Source: Palleronia abyssalis
GTDB lineage: Bacteria > Pseudomonadota > Alphaproteobacteria > Rhodobacterales > Rhodobacteraceae
Direction: 5' to 3'
Assembly (NCBI RefSeq): GCF_900302445.1
Contig: NZ_ONZF01000001.1
Span: forward strand, 620,001 to 684,000
Length of the DNA: 64,000 nucleotides
Numbering within the stretch: the first letter of the stretch is position 1; each line of letters opens with the position of its first letter. Below, in pieces: positions 1 to 8,266 of this stretch. Under the pieces are notes generated by a model. The model ran no database searches and was not told the origin of the DNA. It worked only from the letters and a program-made list of their open reading frames with translations. Both the position numbers and the translations under genes were made by a program.

Positions 1-290
1 ACCCCCCAAGCCTTTTCCAGATTGCGCTGCTGAACCGGGCTGACGGGGCCGTCGATCAGCACGAGGCCGATCTCCTCGGCCTCGAAGACGGCCTTGAGCT
101 CATCCATCTTGCCGGTGCCGAACAGATGACCGGGGTGGGCGCGCGGAAGGCGCACGATCTGCCCGCCCGCGACCTCCAGTCCGGGCAGGGCATGGCCCAG
201 CGAGATGGCTTCTTCGAGCGCGGGCGCGGCATCGCGGCGGTCGCGGTCGGTCTGAATGTCGGGGTGCAGCACCCAAGCGCGTGTTGTCAT
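1..290 (-). CDS. hflX: GTPase HflX, N-terminal part (cut by window edge)
   Basis: The minus strand opens with ATG at 288-290 and stays open to the window edge, giving about 96 residues. The translation starts MTTRAWVLHP and later contains GLVLIDGPVSPVQQRNLE, which matches the N-terminal domain of HflX, the ribosome-associated GTPase that rescues or splits stalled ribosomes. The GTP-binding G motifs lie beyond the edge and cannot be seen. It sits 40 bp after hfq in the same direction, the hfq-hflX order common in proteobacteria, so co-transcription is likely. The start follows the hfq stop closely and agrees with the family N-terminus. Confidence 0.88.
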   Translation of the reverse strand, partial: MTTRAWVLHPDIQTDRDRRDAAPALEEAISLGHALPGLEVAGGQIVRLPRAHPGHLFGTGKMDELKAVFEAEEIGLVLIDGPVSPVQQRNLEKAWG

Positions 291-330
291 GGGGTGGGAA
301 CGCACCGATGGTGCGGCATGGTTCCGACCG

Positions 331-570
331 TCACTCTGACCCGTCGCCCTCATACAGCTGAATGGGCTGCGACGGCATGATGGTCGAGATCGCGCCCTTG
401 AACACCAACTGCGATTGCCCGTCGCGACGCAGCAGGACGCAGAAATTGTCGAACCACGTGATGACGCCCTGCAATTTGACGCCGTTGATCAGGAAGATCG
501 TAACCGGCACCTTGGTCTTGCGCACGTGATTGAGAAACGTTTCTTGTAAATTCTGTTTTTCGCCAGCCAT
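331..570 (-). CDS. hfq: RNA chaperone Hfq with a KGA Sm2 motif
   Basis: Hfq forms a hexameric ring that pairs small RNAs with mRNAs. The 79-residue protein has the full Sm fold, including [27 protein letters not shown] and the segment [17 protein letters not shown], and is the normal length for alphaproteobacteria. The Sm2 motif reads F57-K58-G59-A60 followed by ISTIMP. The family usually has Y/F-K-H-A here, so the conserved histidine (His57 of E. coli) is replaced by glycine; the codon is GGC, read from 394-396. The start ATG at 568-570 gives the expected N-terminus. It lies between trkH and hflX on the same strand. Confidence 0.96.
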   Translation of the reverse strand: MAGEKQNLQETFLNHVRKTKVPVTIFLINGVKLQGVITWFDNFCVLLRRDGQSQLVFKGAISTIMPSQPIQLYEGDGSE

Positions 571-685
571 CTATTCGCTGTCCCTGGTCCCGTCGTTTCT
601 TATTGCCCGCCAGCCCGTGCCCGCGAGGGTCGGGCGTGAGTATGGGGGGCAGGACCCGGAACTTCCAGAGAAAATTCCCCGTACG

Positions 686-2194
686 TCACCCGCGCCAGAA
701 ATCGCTGTTGAACAACGCGATGATCGCAAGCGCTTCCAGCCGGCCGATCACCATGACCGCGCCCAGGATCAGGCGTGCGCCGGTCCCCAGCTCGGAATAG
801 AGAATCGGGTCCTCTCCCCCGACCGCCGCGAGAGGTCCGGTGTTTGACAGCGCCGCGACGGCAAGGATCGTTGCGGCGGAGAAATCGAGCCCAGCAAGGG
901 ACAACGCCGCCATCGTCGCCGCGATGGTCAAGGCAAAGAGCATGAAGAAAATCCAGGCCACGAACGCCCCCTCGCGGCGCAAGCGGCGGCCCCGCATGCC
1001 CGATCCCCCGACCGAACTGGGATAGACCAGGCGCCCCATCTCGCGCGCGCCATGCTTGTAGAGGGCATAGATCCGCAACAGTTTCACACCCCCTGCCGTC
1101 GTCGCCACACCGCCCCCGATCAGCGACAGACCGACCAGCAAAAGACCCGGCGTCTGCAGGCCGGACCAGAAGCGCGAACTTTCGAAGGCCGCACTTTCCA
1201 GACCCATCGTGGTCAGGAACGACATCGTCGTGAACACCGAGCCCCAGAGCGCGGCCCCCGCCGCAGGCAGGTCGTTCTGCCCCTCGGTCTCGATCGAGCC
1301 GGCGAAATGGCGCACGAACAGGAAGGCCGGGACCAGCACAAGAAGGGTGATCGCCAGCCGCATCTCGGGGTCGCGCAGAAGGACGCCGCGTTCGCGGGTG
1401 ATGAAGTCATTGCGGAAGGTCAGGCGCGAGACTGCGAAGAACAGGAAGCAGAAGATCAGAAGTTCGGACAGGACCGGCAGTCCGGTCCACGGGCCCGGTG
1501 TGATGCCGGAGGTCGACATGGTCGACATCGCCATGATCGCGCCCTCGGTGGCGCCAAGGCCCGTCACCACAAGCCCGATCCAGAGAACCAGCGTCAGCGT
1601 GGCATAGATCGGCGCGACCCGCCCCGCATAACGGCGCAGGCGCTCGCCCGGGCGGCCCGCGCGGCGTTCGCGCAAGGCGGTCCGCCCGGCGGCGGTGACG
1701 TCGGTGGCGATCACCTCGAACCCGCCTAGGTTCAGTGGCGCCAGGATCGCCAGCGCCGAGACCCAGAACAGCAGCCCGCCCATCCATCCCACCATGGCGC
1801 GCCAAAGGTGCAGCGTCGGCGGAAGCTGGTCCGCCCCGGGATAAAGTGTTGCACCGGTGGTGGTCAGGCACGAGATCATCTCGAACCACGAATTCAGGAT
1901 TCGCGCATCCACCAGCGCCTCGCGGAAGGGGACGGCCAGCATCAGCGGCAGGATCAGAAGCGCACCCACAAGGCCCGTCAACTGACCCCGGATCGTGCCG
2001 TCGCGCCCTCGCACCCCCATCGCGACCGCGAGCAGGACGAAGATGATCAGGAAGAACAGCCCCGAATAGAAGAAGCTGCGCGCGGTGTGCAGATAGCGCA
2101 GCTGGTACGCATGGATCGCCGGCACGAACATCGCCGCCGCGCCGATCCCTTGCAGGATCAGCAGGAACGGCAGCCGTTGCAGCGTGCGGCGCAT
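686..2194 (-). CDS. trkH: Trk system potassium uptake protein TrkH
   Basis: Membrane subunit of the Trk low-affinity K+ transporter in the inner membrane. The 502-residue protein is almost entirely hydrophobic helices joined by short loops. It shows selectivity-filter-like segments of the Trk/Ktr/HKT family, for example SCLTTTGATLYPG (about residues 108-120), MSTMSTSGITPGPW and TTMSFLTTMGLES, each with the conserved filter glycine region. The length is close to the 480-500 typical of TrkH. Its ATG overlaps the trkA stop by one base, so translation is coupled to its regulatory partner TrkA. It is the last trk gene before hfq. Confidence 0.95.
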   Translation of the reverse strand: MRRTLQRLPFLLILQGIGAAAMFVPAIHAYQLRYLHTARSFFYSGLFFLIIFVLLAVAMGVRGRDGTIRGQLTGLVGALLILPLMLAVPFREALVDARILNSWFEMISCLTTTGATLYPGADQLPPTLHLWRAMVGWMGGLLFWVSALAILAPLNLGGFEVIATDVTAAGRTALRERRAGRPGERLRRYAGRVAPIYATLTLVLWIGLVVTGLGATEGAIMAMSTMSTSGITPGPWTGLPVLSELLIFCFLFFAVSRLTFRNDFITRERGVLLRDPEMRLAITLLVLVPAFLFVRHFAGSIETEGQNDLPAAGAALWGSVFTTMSFLTTMGLESAAFESSRFWSGLQTPGLLLVGLSLIGGGVATTAGGVKLLRIYALYKHGAREMGRLVYPSSVGGSGMRGRRLRREGAFVAWIFFMLFALTIAATMAALSLAGLDFSAATILAVAALSNTGPLAAVGGEDPILYSELGTGARLILGAVMVIGRLEALAIIALFNSDFWRG

Positions 2195-3570
2195 CAGAAG
2201 AAGTCGATCGCGACCTGGAACAACCGCTCGACTGCGGGGACGTCCGCAGCCAGCGCGAAGATGACGATGATGTCGCCCTCCTCGATCCGGGTCGTGCCGG
2301 TGGGACGCACGACCTTGTTCCCCTTCTGGACCGCGCCGACCAGCGCGCCTTCGGGAAAATCGATGTCGCGCACGATGGAGCCAGCGATGGGCGAGGTCGA
2401 CAGGACCTGCGCCTCGATCACCTCGGCCTCGGCATCGCCGATGGAATAGACGCCGCGGACCCGGCCGTGCCGAATATGGCGTAGGATCGAGCTGACGGTG
2501 GTGGCCCGCGGATTGATGAAGGCGTCAATCCCCAAGGGGCGCATCAGGCCCTGAAGCGTGGGATCGTTGACCAGGCAGATCGCGTTCTCGCACCCCGCCT
2601 CCTTGGCGCGGACTGCTGCCAGAAGGTTCGTCTTGTCATCGTCCGTGACGCACAGGATCGAGTTTGCCTTCGAGATCGACGCCTCGTGCAGAAGCTCGCG
2701 GCTGAGGCCGTCGCCGTTCAGCACGATGGTCCGTTCCAGGGCGTCGGCGGCGTGTTCGGCGACGCGTCGGTCCCGTTCGATCATCTTGACCCGGACGCGC
2801 CATTCCGAGCTTTCCAGCTTTCGCGCCACCGACAGACCGACATTGCCGCCGCCCAGGATGACGACACGCTCCTGCCGCTTGGGGGCCTTGCCGAAGATAT
2901 CCAACGCGCGGTTCGAATCCTCGCGGTGCGCGATGACATAGATGTCGTCCCCCGCGAACAGCTGGTCGCCCGGCTCGGGTGCGAAAAGCTGGCCCGACCG
3001 GCGCACGCCGACCACGATTGCGCGCAGGGTCGAGAACAAGTCCGTCAGCTGCTTCAACGGGGTGTTCAGCACCGGGCAATCGTCGTCCAGCGAGATACCC
3101 ATCAGCTGAACCTGGCCTTCCAGGAACATCTGATTGTCGAAGGCCGAGGGGGCCGACAGGCGGCGCATGGCGGCCTCGGCCACCTCGCGCTCGGGGCTGA
3201 TGACCACGTCGATGGGCAGGTGGTCGCGGCGGTAGAGGTCGGAATAGATCGCGTCGAGATAGCTTTGCGCGCGCAGCCGGGCGATCTTGCGCGGCACGGC
3301 GAAGACCGAATGGGCCACTTGGCAGGTGACCATGTTCACCTCGTCCGAATGGGTTGCGGCGACGATCATGTCCGCATCGCGCGCACCCGCCCGTTCGAGC
3401 ACGTCGGGATAGCTGGCGTGACCGGCGATGCCCTGCACATCGAGGCTGTCGGTGGCCTGGCGCACGAGGTCGGGGTTATTGTCGACGATGGTGACGTCGT
3501 TCTGTTCCCCGGCAAGATGGCGGGCGATCTGCCAGCCGACCTGGCCTGCACCACAGATAATGATTTGCAT
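2194..3570 (-). CDS. trkA: Trk system potassium transporter NAD-binding protein TrkA
   Basis: Cytoplasmic gating subunit of Trk K+ uptake. The 458-residue protein has two tandem RCK units: an N-terminal Rossmann motif IICGAGQVGWQIARHL and a second one, VVILGGGNVGLSVARKL (about residues 233-249), each followed by a TrkA-C region. I chose ATG at 3568-3570 because MQIIICGAGQVG is the family N-terminus; an in-frame upstream Met at 3630 would add 20 basic residues with no family match. It overlaps trkH by one base. The 82 bp upstream separate it from the hydrolase gene. Confidence 0.95.
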   Translation of the reverse strand: MQIIICGAGQVGWQIARHLAGEQNDVTIVDNNPDLVRQATDSLDVQGIAGHASYPDVLERAGARDADMIVAATHSDEVNMVTCQVAHSVFAVPRKIARLRAQSYLDAIYSDLYRRDHLPIDVVISPEREVAEAAMRRLSAPSAFDNQMFLEGQVQLMGISLDDDCPVLNTPLKQLTDLFSTLRAIVVGVRRSGQLFAPEPGDQLFAGDDIYVIAHREDSNRALDIFGKAPKRQERVVILGGGNVGLSVARKLESSEWRVRVKMIERDRRVAEHAADALERTIVLNGDGLSRELLHEASISKANSILCVTDDDKTNLLAAVRAKEAGCENAICLVNDPTLQGLMRPLGIDAFINPRATTVSSILRHIRHGRVRGVYSIGDAEAEVIEAQVLSTSPIAGSIVRDIDFPEGALVGAVQKGNKVVRPTGTTRIEEGDIIVIFALAADVPAVERLFQVAIDFF

Positions 3571-3652
3571 GGGGTTCCTTCTCCGCCGCGCGGCCTTCGG
3601 GGTTGTGCCACGCGGCGGTGCCGCGTTCAAGCGGCCCGTCTTGGGGGGCGGC

Positions 3653-4492
3653 CTACCGCAAGAAGCGGCGCAGGGCGGGGTGGAACAGGTCGGGGCGTTC
3701 GCGCATGGGCCAGTGGCCTGTGGGCAGTTGCAGAAAGCGGCAATCGGCGATGCGTTCGCGCGCGGCTTTCACGTGGCGGGCGGGCACAAGCCGGTCATGG
3801 CGCCCGGCAATCAGGAAGGTGGGCGCCGTGATGCGGTTCAGATCCGGCCTAAGGTCGGATTTCAGGCTGGTGGCGTCCATCTCGTGACCCAGGAAGGCGT
3901 CGAAGCTGCGTCGCTGCGATTGTTGACGGGCGGTGATCCGCAGCTCGGCCACGGCCTTGCAGCTGACCCGCGACGGATCGCCGTAGCTGAGCGACAGGCC
4001 GAAGCGCGCCGCGCGGGGGCTCGCGGCGGCGACGCGGTAGGCCAGCGGGAGGATACCCGCCCGAACGGCCGCCCAGGCCAAGCGGTGATGGGGCGCCTGG
4101 GCCATCACGCCGTAGGGGCAGACCGGCACGATGCGCCGCACGCGGTCGGGCGCGTGGATCGCGACCCAAAGTGTCATGCCCCCACCCATGGACACGCCAC
4201 CAAGGTCCACCCGGTCGAGCCCCAGCGCATCCAGAAACCGCGGCACCCACTGCGACAGGCCCGGCAGATCCTGCGCTCCGTCGATCGCTTCGCTGTCGCC
4301 ATATCCCGGCAGGTCGGGCACGATCACGCGGTGGCGATCGCGCAAGGCGGCGACGGTCAGACGCCATGTCAGTTCCGCGTGGTCGAACCCCGCACCATGG
4401 AGCAGGACGAGGGGCGGGCCGTCGCGGGGGCCTTCATCGACGAAAGCCACCCGACGACCGTCGAGGTCGATCCGCCGATCGGTATAGGGCAT
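3653..4492 (-). CDS. Alpha/beta fold hydrolase
   Basis: A 279-residue alpha/beta hydrolase of unknown substrate. It shows the oxyanion region LVLLHGAGFDHAE (about residues 28-40), a nucleophile elbow GGVSMGGGM with Ser as nucleophile, the acid region FLIAGRHDRLVPARH and a late histidine in PTGHWPMRERPDLF. This is the pattern of esterases, lactonases and C-C hydrolases such as MhpC. No signal peptide is seen, so it should be cytosolic. Its ATG begins one base after the ntrX stop, which suggests read-through from the ntr genes. It sits between ntrX and trkA, where no role is implied by the neighbours. Confidence 0.8.
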   Translation of the reverse strand: MPYTDRRIDLDGRRVAFVDEGPRDGPPLVLLHGAGFDHAELTWRLTVAALRDRHRVIVPDLPGYGDSEAIDGAQDLPGLSQWVPRFLDALGLDRVDLGGVSMGGGMTLWVAIHAPDRVRRIVPVCPYGVMAQAPHHRLAWAAVRAGILPLAYRVAAASPRAARFGLSLSYGDPSRVSCKAVAELRITARQQSQRRSFDAFLGHEMDATSLKSDLRPDLNRITAPTFLIAGRHDRLVPARHVKAARERIADCRFLQLPTGHWPMRERPDLFHPALRRFLR

Positions 4493-4493
4493 C

Positions 4494-5903
4494 CTAGCCC
4501 GCGGGCTGTTCGTCCAGATGCGCGATCCGCGCGCCTTGCTTGGACGATGTGACGACCCCCAGAGACTTCAGCTTGCGGTGCAGGGCCGACCGCTCCATCC
4601 CGACGAAACTGGCCGTGCGGCTGATATTGCCGCCGAACCGGTTGATCTGGGTCAGCAGGTATTCCCGTTCGAACAGTTCGCGCGCCTCGCGCAGGGGCAG
4701 CGTGGCCAGCGATCCCGACAGGACCACCCTGCCCTGATCGTCCGCCGGCGCCGCATCGGGGCCCGGCAGTTCGGCGGCCGCAATCTCTCCCTTGCCGCCG
4801 GACAGGATCAGCACGCGCTCCATCATGTTCTTCAGCTGGCGGATATTGCCGGGCCAGATCGTGGTCTGCAGCAGCGTCGTGGCCTCTTCCGACAGGGTGC
4901 GCAGCGGCAGGCCCTGCTGGCGGTTGAACATCTGCAGGAAGAAGCTGGCCAGTTCGGGGATATCCTCGCGCCGGTCATCCAGCGAGGGCACATCGATGGG
5001 CACGACGGCCAGACGGTGGAACAGTTCCTGCCGGAAGATGCCGTCCGCGGCCAGTTGCGTCAGGTCACGGTTGGTCGAGGAGATCACGCGGATGTCGACG
5101 CGCACCTTCTCGGTCCCGCCGACTCGGGTGAAGGTCTGGTCCACCAGCACGCGCAGGATCTTCGACTGGGTGCCCAGCGGCATGTCGGCCACCTCGTCGA
5201 AGAACAGGACGCCGTTATCGGCCTGTTCCAGCAAGCCGGGCTCGATCCCGCGTTCGGGGGATTCGCGGCCGAACAGGACCTCTTCCATGCGCTCGGGTTC
5301 GATCGCGGCGGCGCCGACGGTGACGAAAGGATGCTCGGCCCGGCCGGAATTGGCATGGATATAGCGCGCCGCAAGTTCCTTGCCCGATCCCGCGGGGCCG
5401 GTCAGCATCACCCGGCCGTTCGACTTGGTGACCTTTTCCAGCGAAGATTTCAGCGTGCGGAACGCAGGCGAATTTCCGATCAGCTCGGGCGGCTCGACGT
5501 CGCGGCGGCGCAGTTCGACATTTTCGCGGCGCAGGCGAGAGGTTTCCATCGCGCGGCCGATCACGACCATCAGCTGGTCGATGTTGAAGGGCTTTTCGAT
5601 ATAGTCGTAGGCGCCCTGCTTGATGGCAGCGACCGCGATCTCGATATTGCCATGCCCCGAGATAATGATGACCGGCATCCCGGGATAGTCGCGCTTGGCG
5701 ATCTTGAGGATGTCGATCCCGTCCATGTCGGAATCCTTCAGCCAGATATCCAGGATCATCAGGCTGGGGGGCTCTTTCTCGACCTCGGCCATGCATTCGC
5801 CCGAGTTCGCAGCCTTCCGGCAGGTATAGCCTTCGTCTTCCAGGATATCCGCAACCAGTTCACGGATATCGCGCTCGTCGTCCACGATCAGGATGTCGCC
5901 CAT
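4494..5903 (-). CDS. ntrX: Nitrogen/redox response regulator NtrX
   Basis: Response regulator partner of NtrY. The 469-residue protein has a receiver domain (residues 1-120, phospho-acceptor Asp52 in LMILDIW), an AAA+ domain with Walker A GPAGSGKE and Walker B VLFFDEVADMP, and a C-terminal Fis-type HTH (GGNISRTASFVGMERSALHRK). The GAFTGA loop that contacts sigma-54 is absent; the region reads VLFGRESPERGIEPGLLEQ. This fits alphaproteobacterial NtrX, which often lacks it and so may act on sigma-70 promoters. The start MGDILIVDDE is canonical. It overlaps ntrY by 16 bp, so the two are coupled. Confidence 0.94.
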   Translation of the reverse strand: MGDILIVDDERDIRELVADILEDEGYTCRKAANSGECMAEVEKEPPSLMILDIWLKDSDMDGIDILKIAKRDYPGMPVIIISGHGNIEIAVAAIKQGAYDYIEKPFNIDQLMVVIGRAMETSRLRRENVELRRRDVEPPELIGNSPAFRTLKSSLEKVTKSNGRVMLTGPAGSGKELAARYIHANSGRAEHPFVTVGAAAIEPERMEEVLFGRESPERGIEPGLLEQADNGVLFFDEVADMPLGTQSKILRVLVDQTFTRVGGTEKVRVDIRVISSTNRDLTQLAADGIFRQELFHRLAVVPIDVPSLDDRREDIPELASFFLQMFNRQQGLPLRTLSEEATTLLQTTIWPGNIRQLKNMMERVLILSGGKGEIAAAELPGPDAAPADDQGRVVLSGSLATLPLREARELFEREYLLTQINRFGGNISRTASFVGMERSALHRKLKSLGVVTSSKQGARIAHLDEQPAG

Positions 5904-8164
5904 AATGCTTCCGCCTCCTTGTTATGCTGGGTGGGCTCGCCGCGCGTCTCTGCCGCGGGAAGCCTGATTTCCGCGCGGGCGCCGGTATGGGCGTCCGCGG
6001 CGAACGGGTCGGCATCCGTCAGGATCAGGGTGCCGCCGTGTTCCTCGATGATCTTCTTGACGATGGGCAAGCCAAGGCCCGTCCCTTCGTCGCGGGTGGT
6101 CACGTAAGGTTCGAACAGCCGCGCGCGATCCTCGGGCAGACCGATGCCGTTATCCTCGATGGTGATGAGGATGCCGGTCGGATCGGGCCGCATGGTCACA
6201 CGCACCTCGGGTGTGTACCCCTCGGGGGCACCCTTGCGGATCAGGCTTTCCGTGGCCTCGCCCGCATTCTTGATCAGGTTGGTCAGCGCCTGGCCGATCA
6301 TGGTCTCGTCGATCTCGGCCGTGACGGGGTGGTCGGGCAGGTCCGCAGTGATCGTCACCCCCTCCTGCCCCGCCTGTTGCAGCAGCACGGCGGATTCGAC
6401 GATCTTCGTCAGATCCTGGGTCTGGCGCTCGGGCTCGGGCATACGGGCGAACTGGCTGAATTCGTTGACGATGCGGCGCAGACCTTCCGCCTGGCGCACG
6501 ATCACCTCGGTCATCTGTTCCAGCTTCTCGGGGTCGCTGACCTCGGGGCCGAACTTTCGCTTGATGCGCCCCGCCGACAGTTGGATCGGCGTCAGGGGGT
6601 TCTTGATCTCGTGCGCGATGCGGCGGGCGACGTCGCCCCAGGCGGCCATGCGCTGGGCCGCGACAAGATCGCTGACATCGTCGAAGGCGACGACGAAGCC
6701 TTCAAGTGTTCCGTCCTCGGCCCGGCGGGTCGCCATGCGGACCAGCAGCGATTCCAGGACCCCGCCGCGAGAGACGCGCAGTTCGGCCTGCACGGTCTCG
6801 CCCCGCGCTTCGACCAGCCGGTCGAACAGGGGGCCGAACTCGGGCACGGCGACCGAGATATGCGCGTCCTGCCCCTGCCCTTCCGCAAGGCTCAGCAGAC
6901 GTTCGGCCGAGCGATTGACGAAGCTGACCCGCCCGTCGGGATCGAGGCCCACGACACCCGCCGTGACCGAGGACAGGACAGAATCGAACAGCCGCCGCCG
7001 CCGGTCGATCTGGGCGTTGGTGTCCAGCAGCGTCTCGCGCTGGGCCTTCAACTGCCGGGTCATCTGGTTGAACATGCGCCCCAGCATCGAGATCTCGTCG
7101 TCGCTGTCTTCCTCTCGGACCTGGACGTCCAGATCGCCCGCGCCCACGCGTTGGGCGCCCTCGGCCAGACGGCCCACGGGTCGCGCAAGACGTTCTGCGA
7201 ACCACAGCCCCAGCCAGATCGCGGCAAGGATCAGGATCACGGCAAAGCCGAGGTAAAGCAGGCCGAACTCGAACAGTAGCCGCCCGCGATCGGCCTCGAG
7301 CTGGGTATAGAGGCGCACGCTGTCCTGGGTGTCGTCCAGAAGAGCCAGAAGCTCACCATCGACATCTCGGCTGACATAAAGGAACCGGTCGGCCATCCCG
7401 TCGAGGGCGACGAGGGCGCGGAACTCGTTGATGTTCCAGTCTTCGATCACCACGGTTTCGCCACCCGCAGCACGGTCGATGGCCTGGGCGGCGGGCTGTT
7501 CGTAATCAAAGAGATACGATCCCTCGCCCCGGGCCCGGATCTCTCCGGCTGAATCGATGACGTAGGCTTCGCGCAACCCGCGCTGGATTTGCGACTGCCC
7601 TTGCCCCAGAAGCTGCCGGATCTCGCCATCTGAAAGCTGAAACCCGCCGTTCTGCGCGGCGGCGAGATAGCGCGCCAGTGCCTCGGCATCGGTGGACAGG
7701 CTCTGACGCTGTTCCTCCTCGTAGGCCTCGGCCGCGGCGAGCGAGGCACCGACCACTTCGCGCACTCGATCCGAGAACCACCCTTCGAGGCCGAAATTCA
7801 CGGTTAGCGTGGCGAAGATCGCGACGGTGACGGTGGGCACCATGGCGATCAGCGCGAAGACGCCGGTCAGGCGCAGGTGCAACCGCGAGCCCGCCGATTG
7901 CGCCCTCCGCGCGGCGATCATGCGGGCCAGTTCCATCAGCACCAGCGTCGCCAGCGCGATGACGTAGATGAGGTCGGCAAGCAGGATCAGCCGCAGCGAC
8001 AGCGCGCCGCTGTCCGTCTCCAGCGGGCCGAGCACAAGATAGGTGGCGAATGCCAGGACGGGACCAAGCGCGACCAGACCGATGGTCGTCACGCTTTTGA
8101 CCCGGCGCAACCGGCGCAGACGCGCCAGCCGATCCCAGCTGAGCATCCTGGACGGATGCGCCAT
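5888..8164 (-). CDS. ntrY: Sensor histidine kinase NtrY
   Basis: Membrane sensor kinase paired with NtrX, controlling nitrogen, envelope or redox responses in alphaproteobacteria. The 758-residue protein has several N-terminal membrane segments, an extracytoplasmic stretch, another membrane helix near residue 290, HAMP, PAS, a HisKA box (AHEIKNPLTPIQLSAGR, His near residue 515) and a HATPase domain with EDNGIGLPEDRARLFEPY and GTGLGLPIVKKI. I chose ATG 8162-8164 (MAHPSRMLSWDRL), since the longer frame to 8251 adds 29 residues without family support. No strong Shine-Dalgarno precedes either start. About 100 bp separate it from ntrC. Confidence 0.93.
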   Translation of the reverse strand: MAHPSRMLSWDRLARLRRLRRVKSVTTIGLVALGPVLAFATYLVLGPLETDSGALSLRLILLADLIYVIALATLVLMELARMIAARRAQSAGSRLHLRLTGVFALIAMVPTVTVAIFATLTVNFGLEGWFSDRVREVVGASLAAAEAYEEEQRQSLSTDAEALARYLAAAQNGGFQLSDGEIRQLLGQGQSQIQRGLREAYVIDSAGEIRARGEGSYLFDYEQPAAQAIDRAAGGETVVIEDWNINEFRALVALDGMADRFLYVSRDVDGELLALLDDTQDSVRLYTQLEADRGRLLFEFGLLYLGFAVILILAAIWLGLWFAERLARPVGRLAEGAQRVGAGDLDVQVREEDSDDEISMLGRMFNQMTRQLKAQRETLLDTNAQIDRRRRLFDSVLSSVTAGVVGLDPDGRVSFVNRSAERLLSLAEGQGQDAHISVAVPEFGPLFDRLVEARGETVQAELRVSRGGVLESLLVRMATRRAEDGTLEGFVVAFDDVSDLVAAQRMAAWGDVARRIAHEIKNPLTPIQLSAGRIKRKFGPEVSDPEKLEQMTEVIVRQAEGLRRIVNEFSQFARMPEPERQTQDLTKIVESAVLLQQAGQEGVTITADLPDHPVTAEIDETMIGQALTNLIKNAGEATESLIRKGAPEGYTPEVRVTMRPDPTGILITIEDNGIGLPEDRARLFEPYVTTRDEGTGLGLPIVKKIIEEHGGTLILTDADPFAADAHTGARAEIRLPAAETRGEPTQHNKEAEALWATS

Positions 8165-8266
8165 GGGCGACCCCCGAAAACAATGGCGCGTTTGCCGCGC
8201 CGCTACCGCTCTGCGTGGCATTATTGCGGGGTCTTCATGCCCCTGCGCCACGCTTATGTTGCAGCT

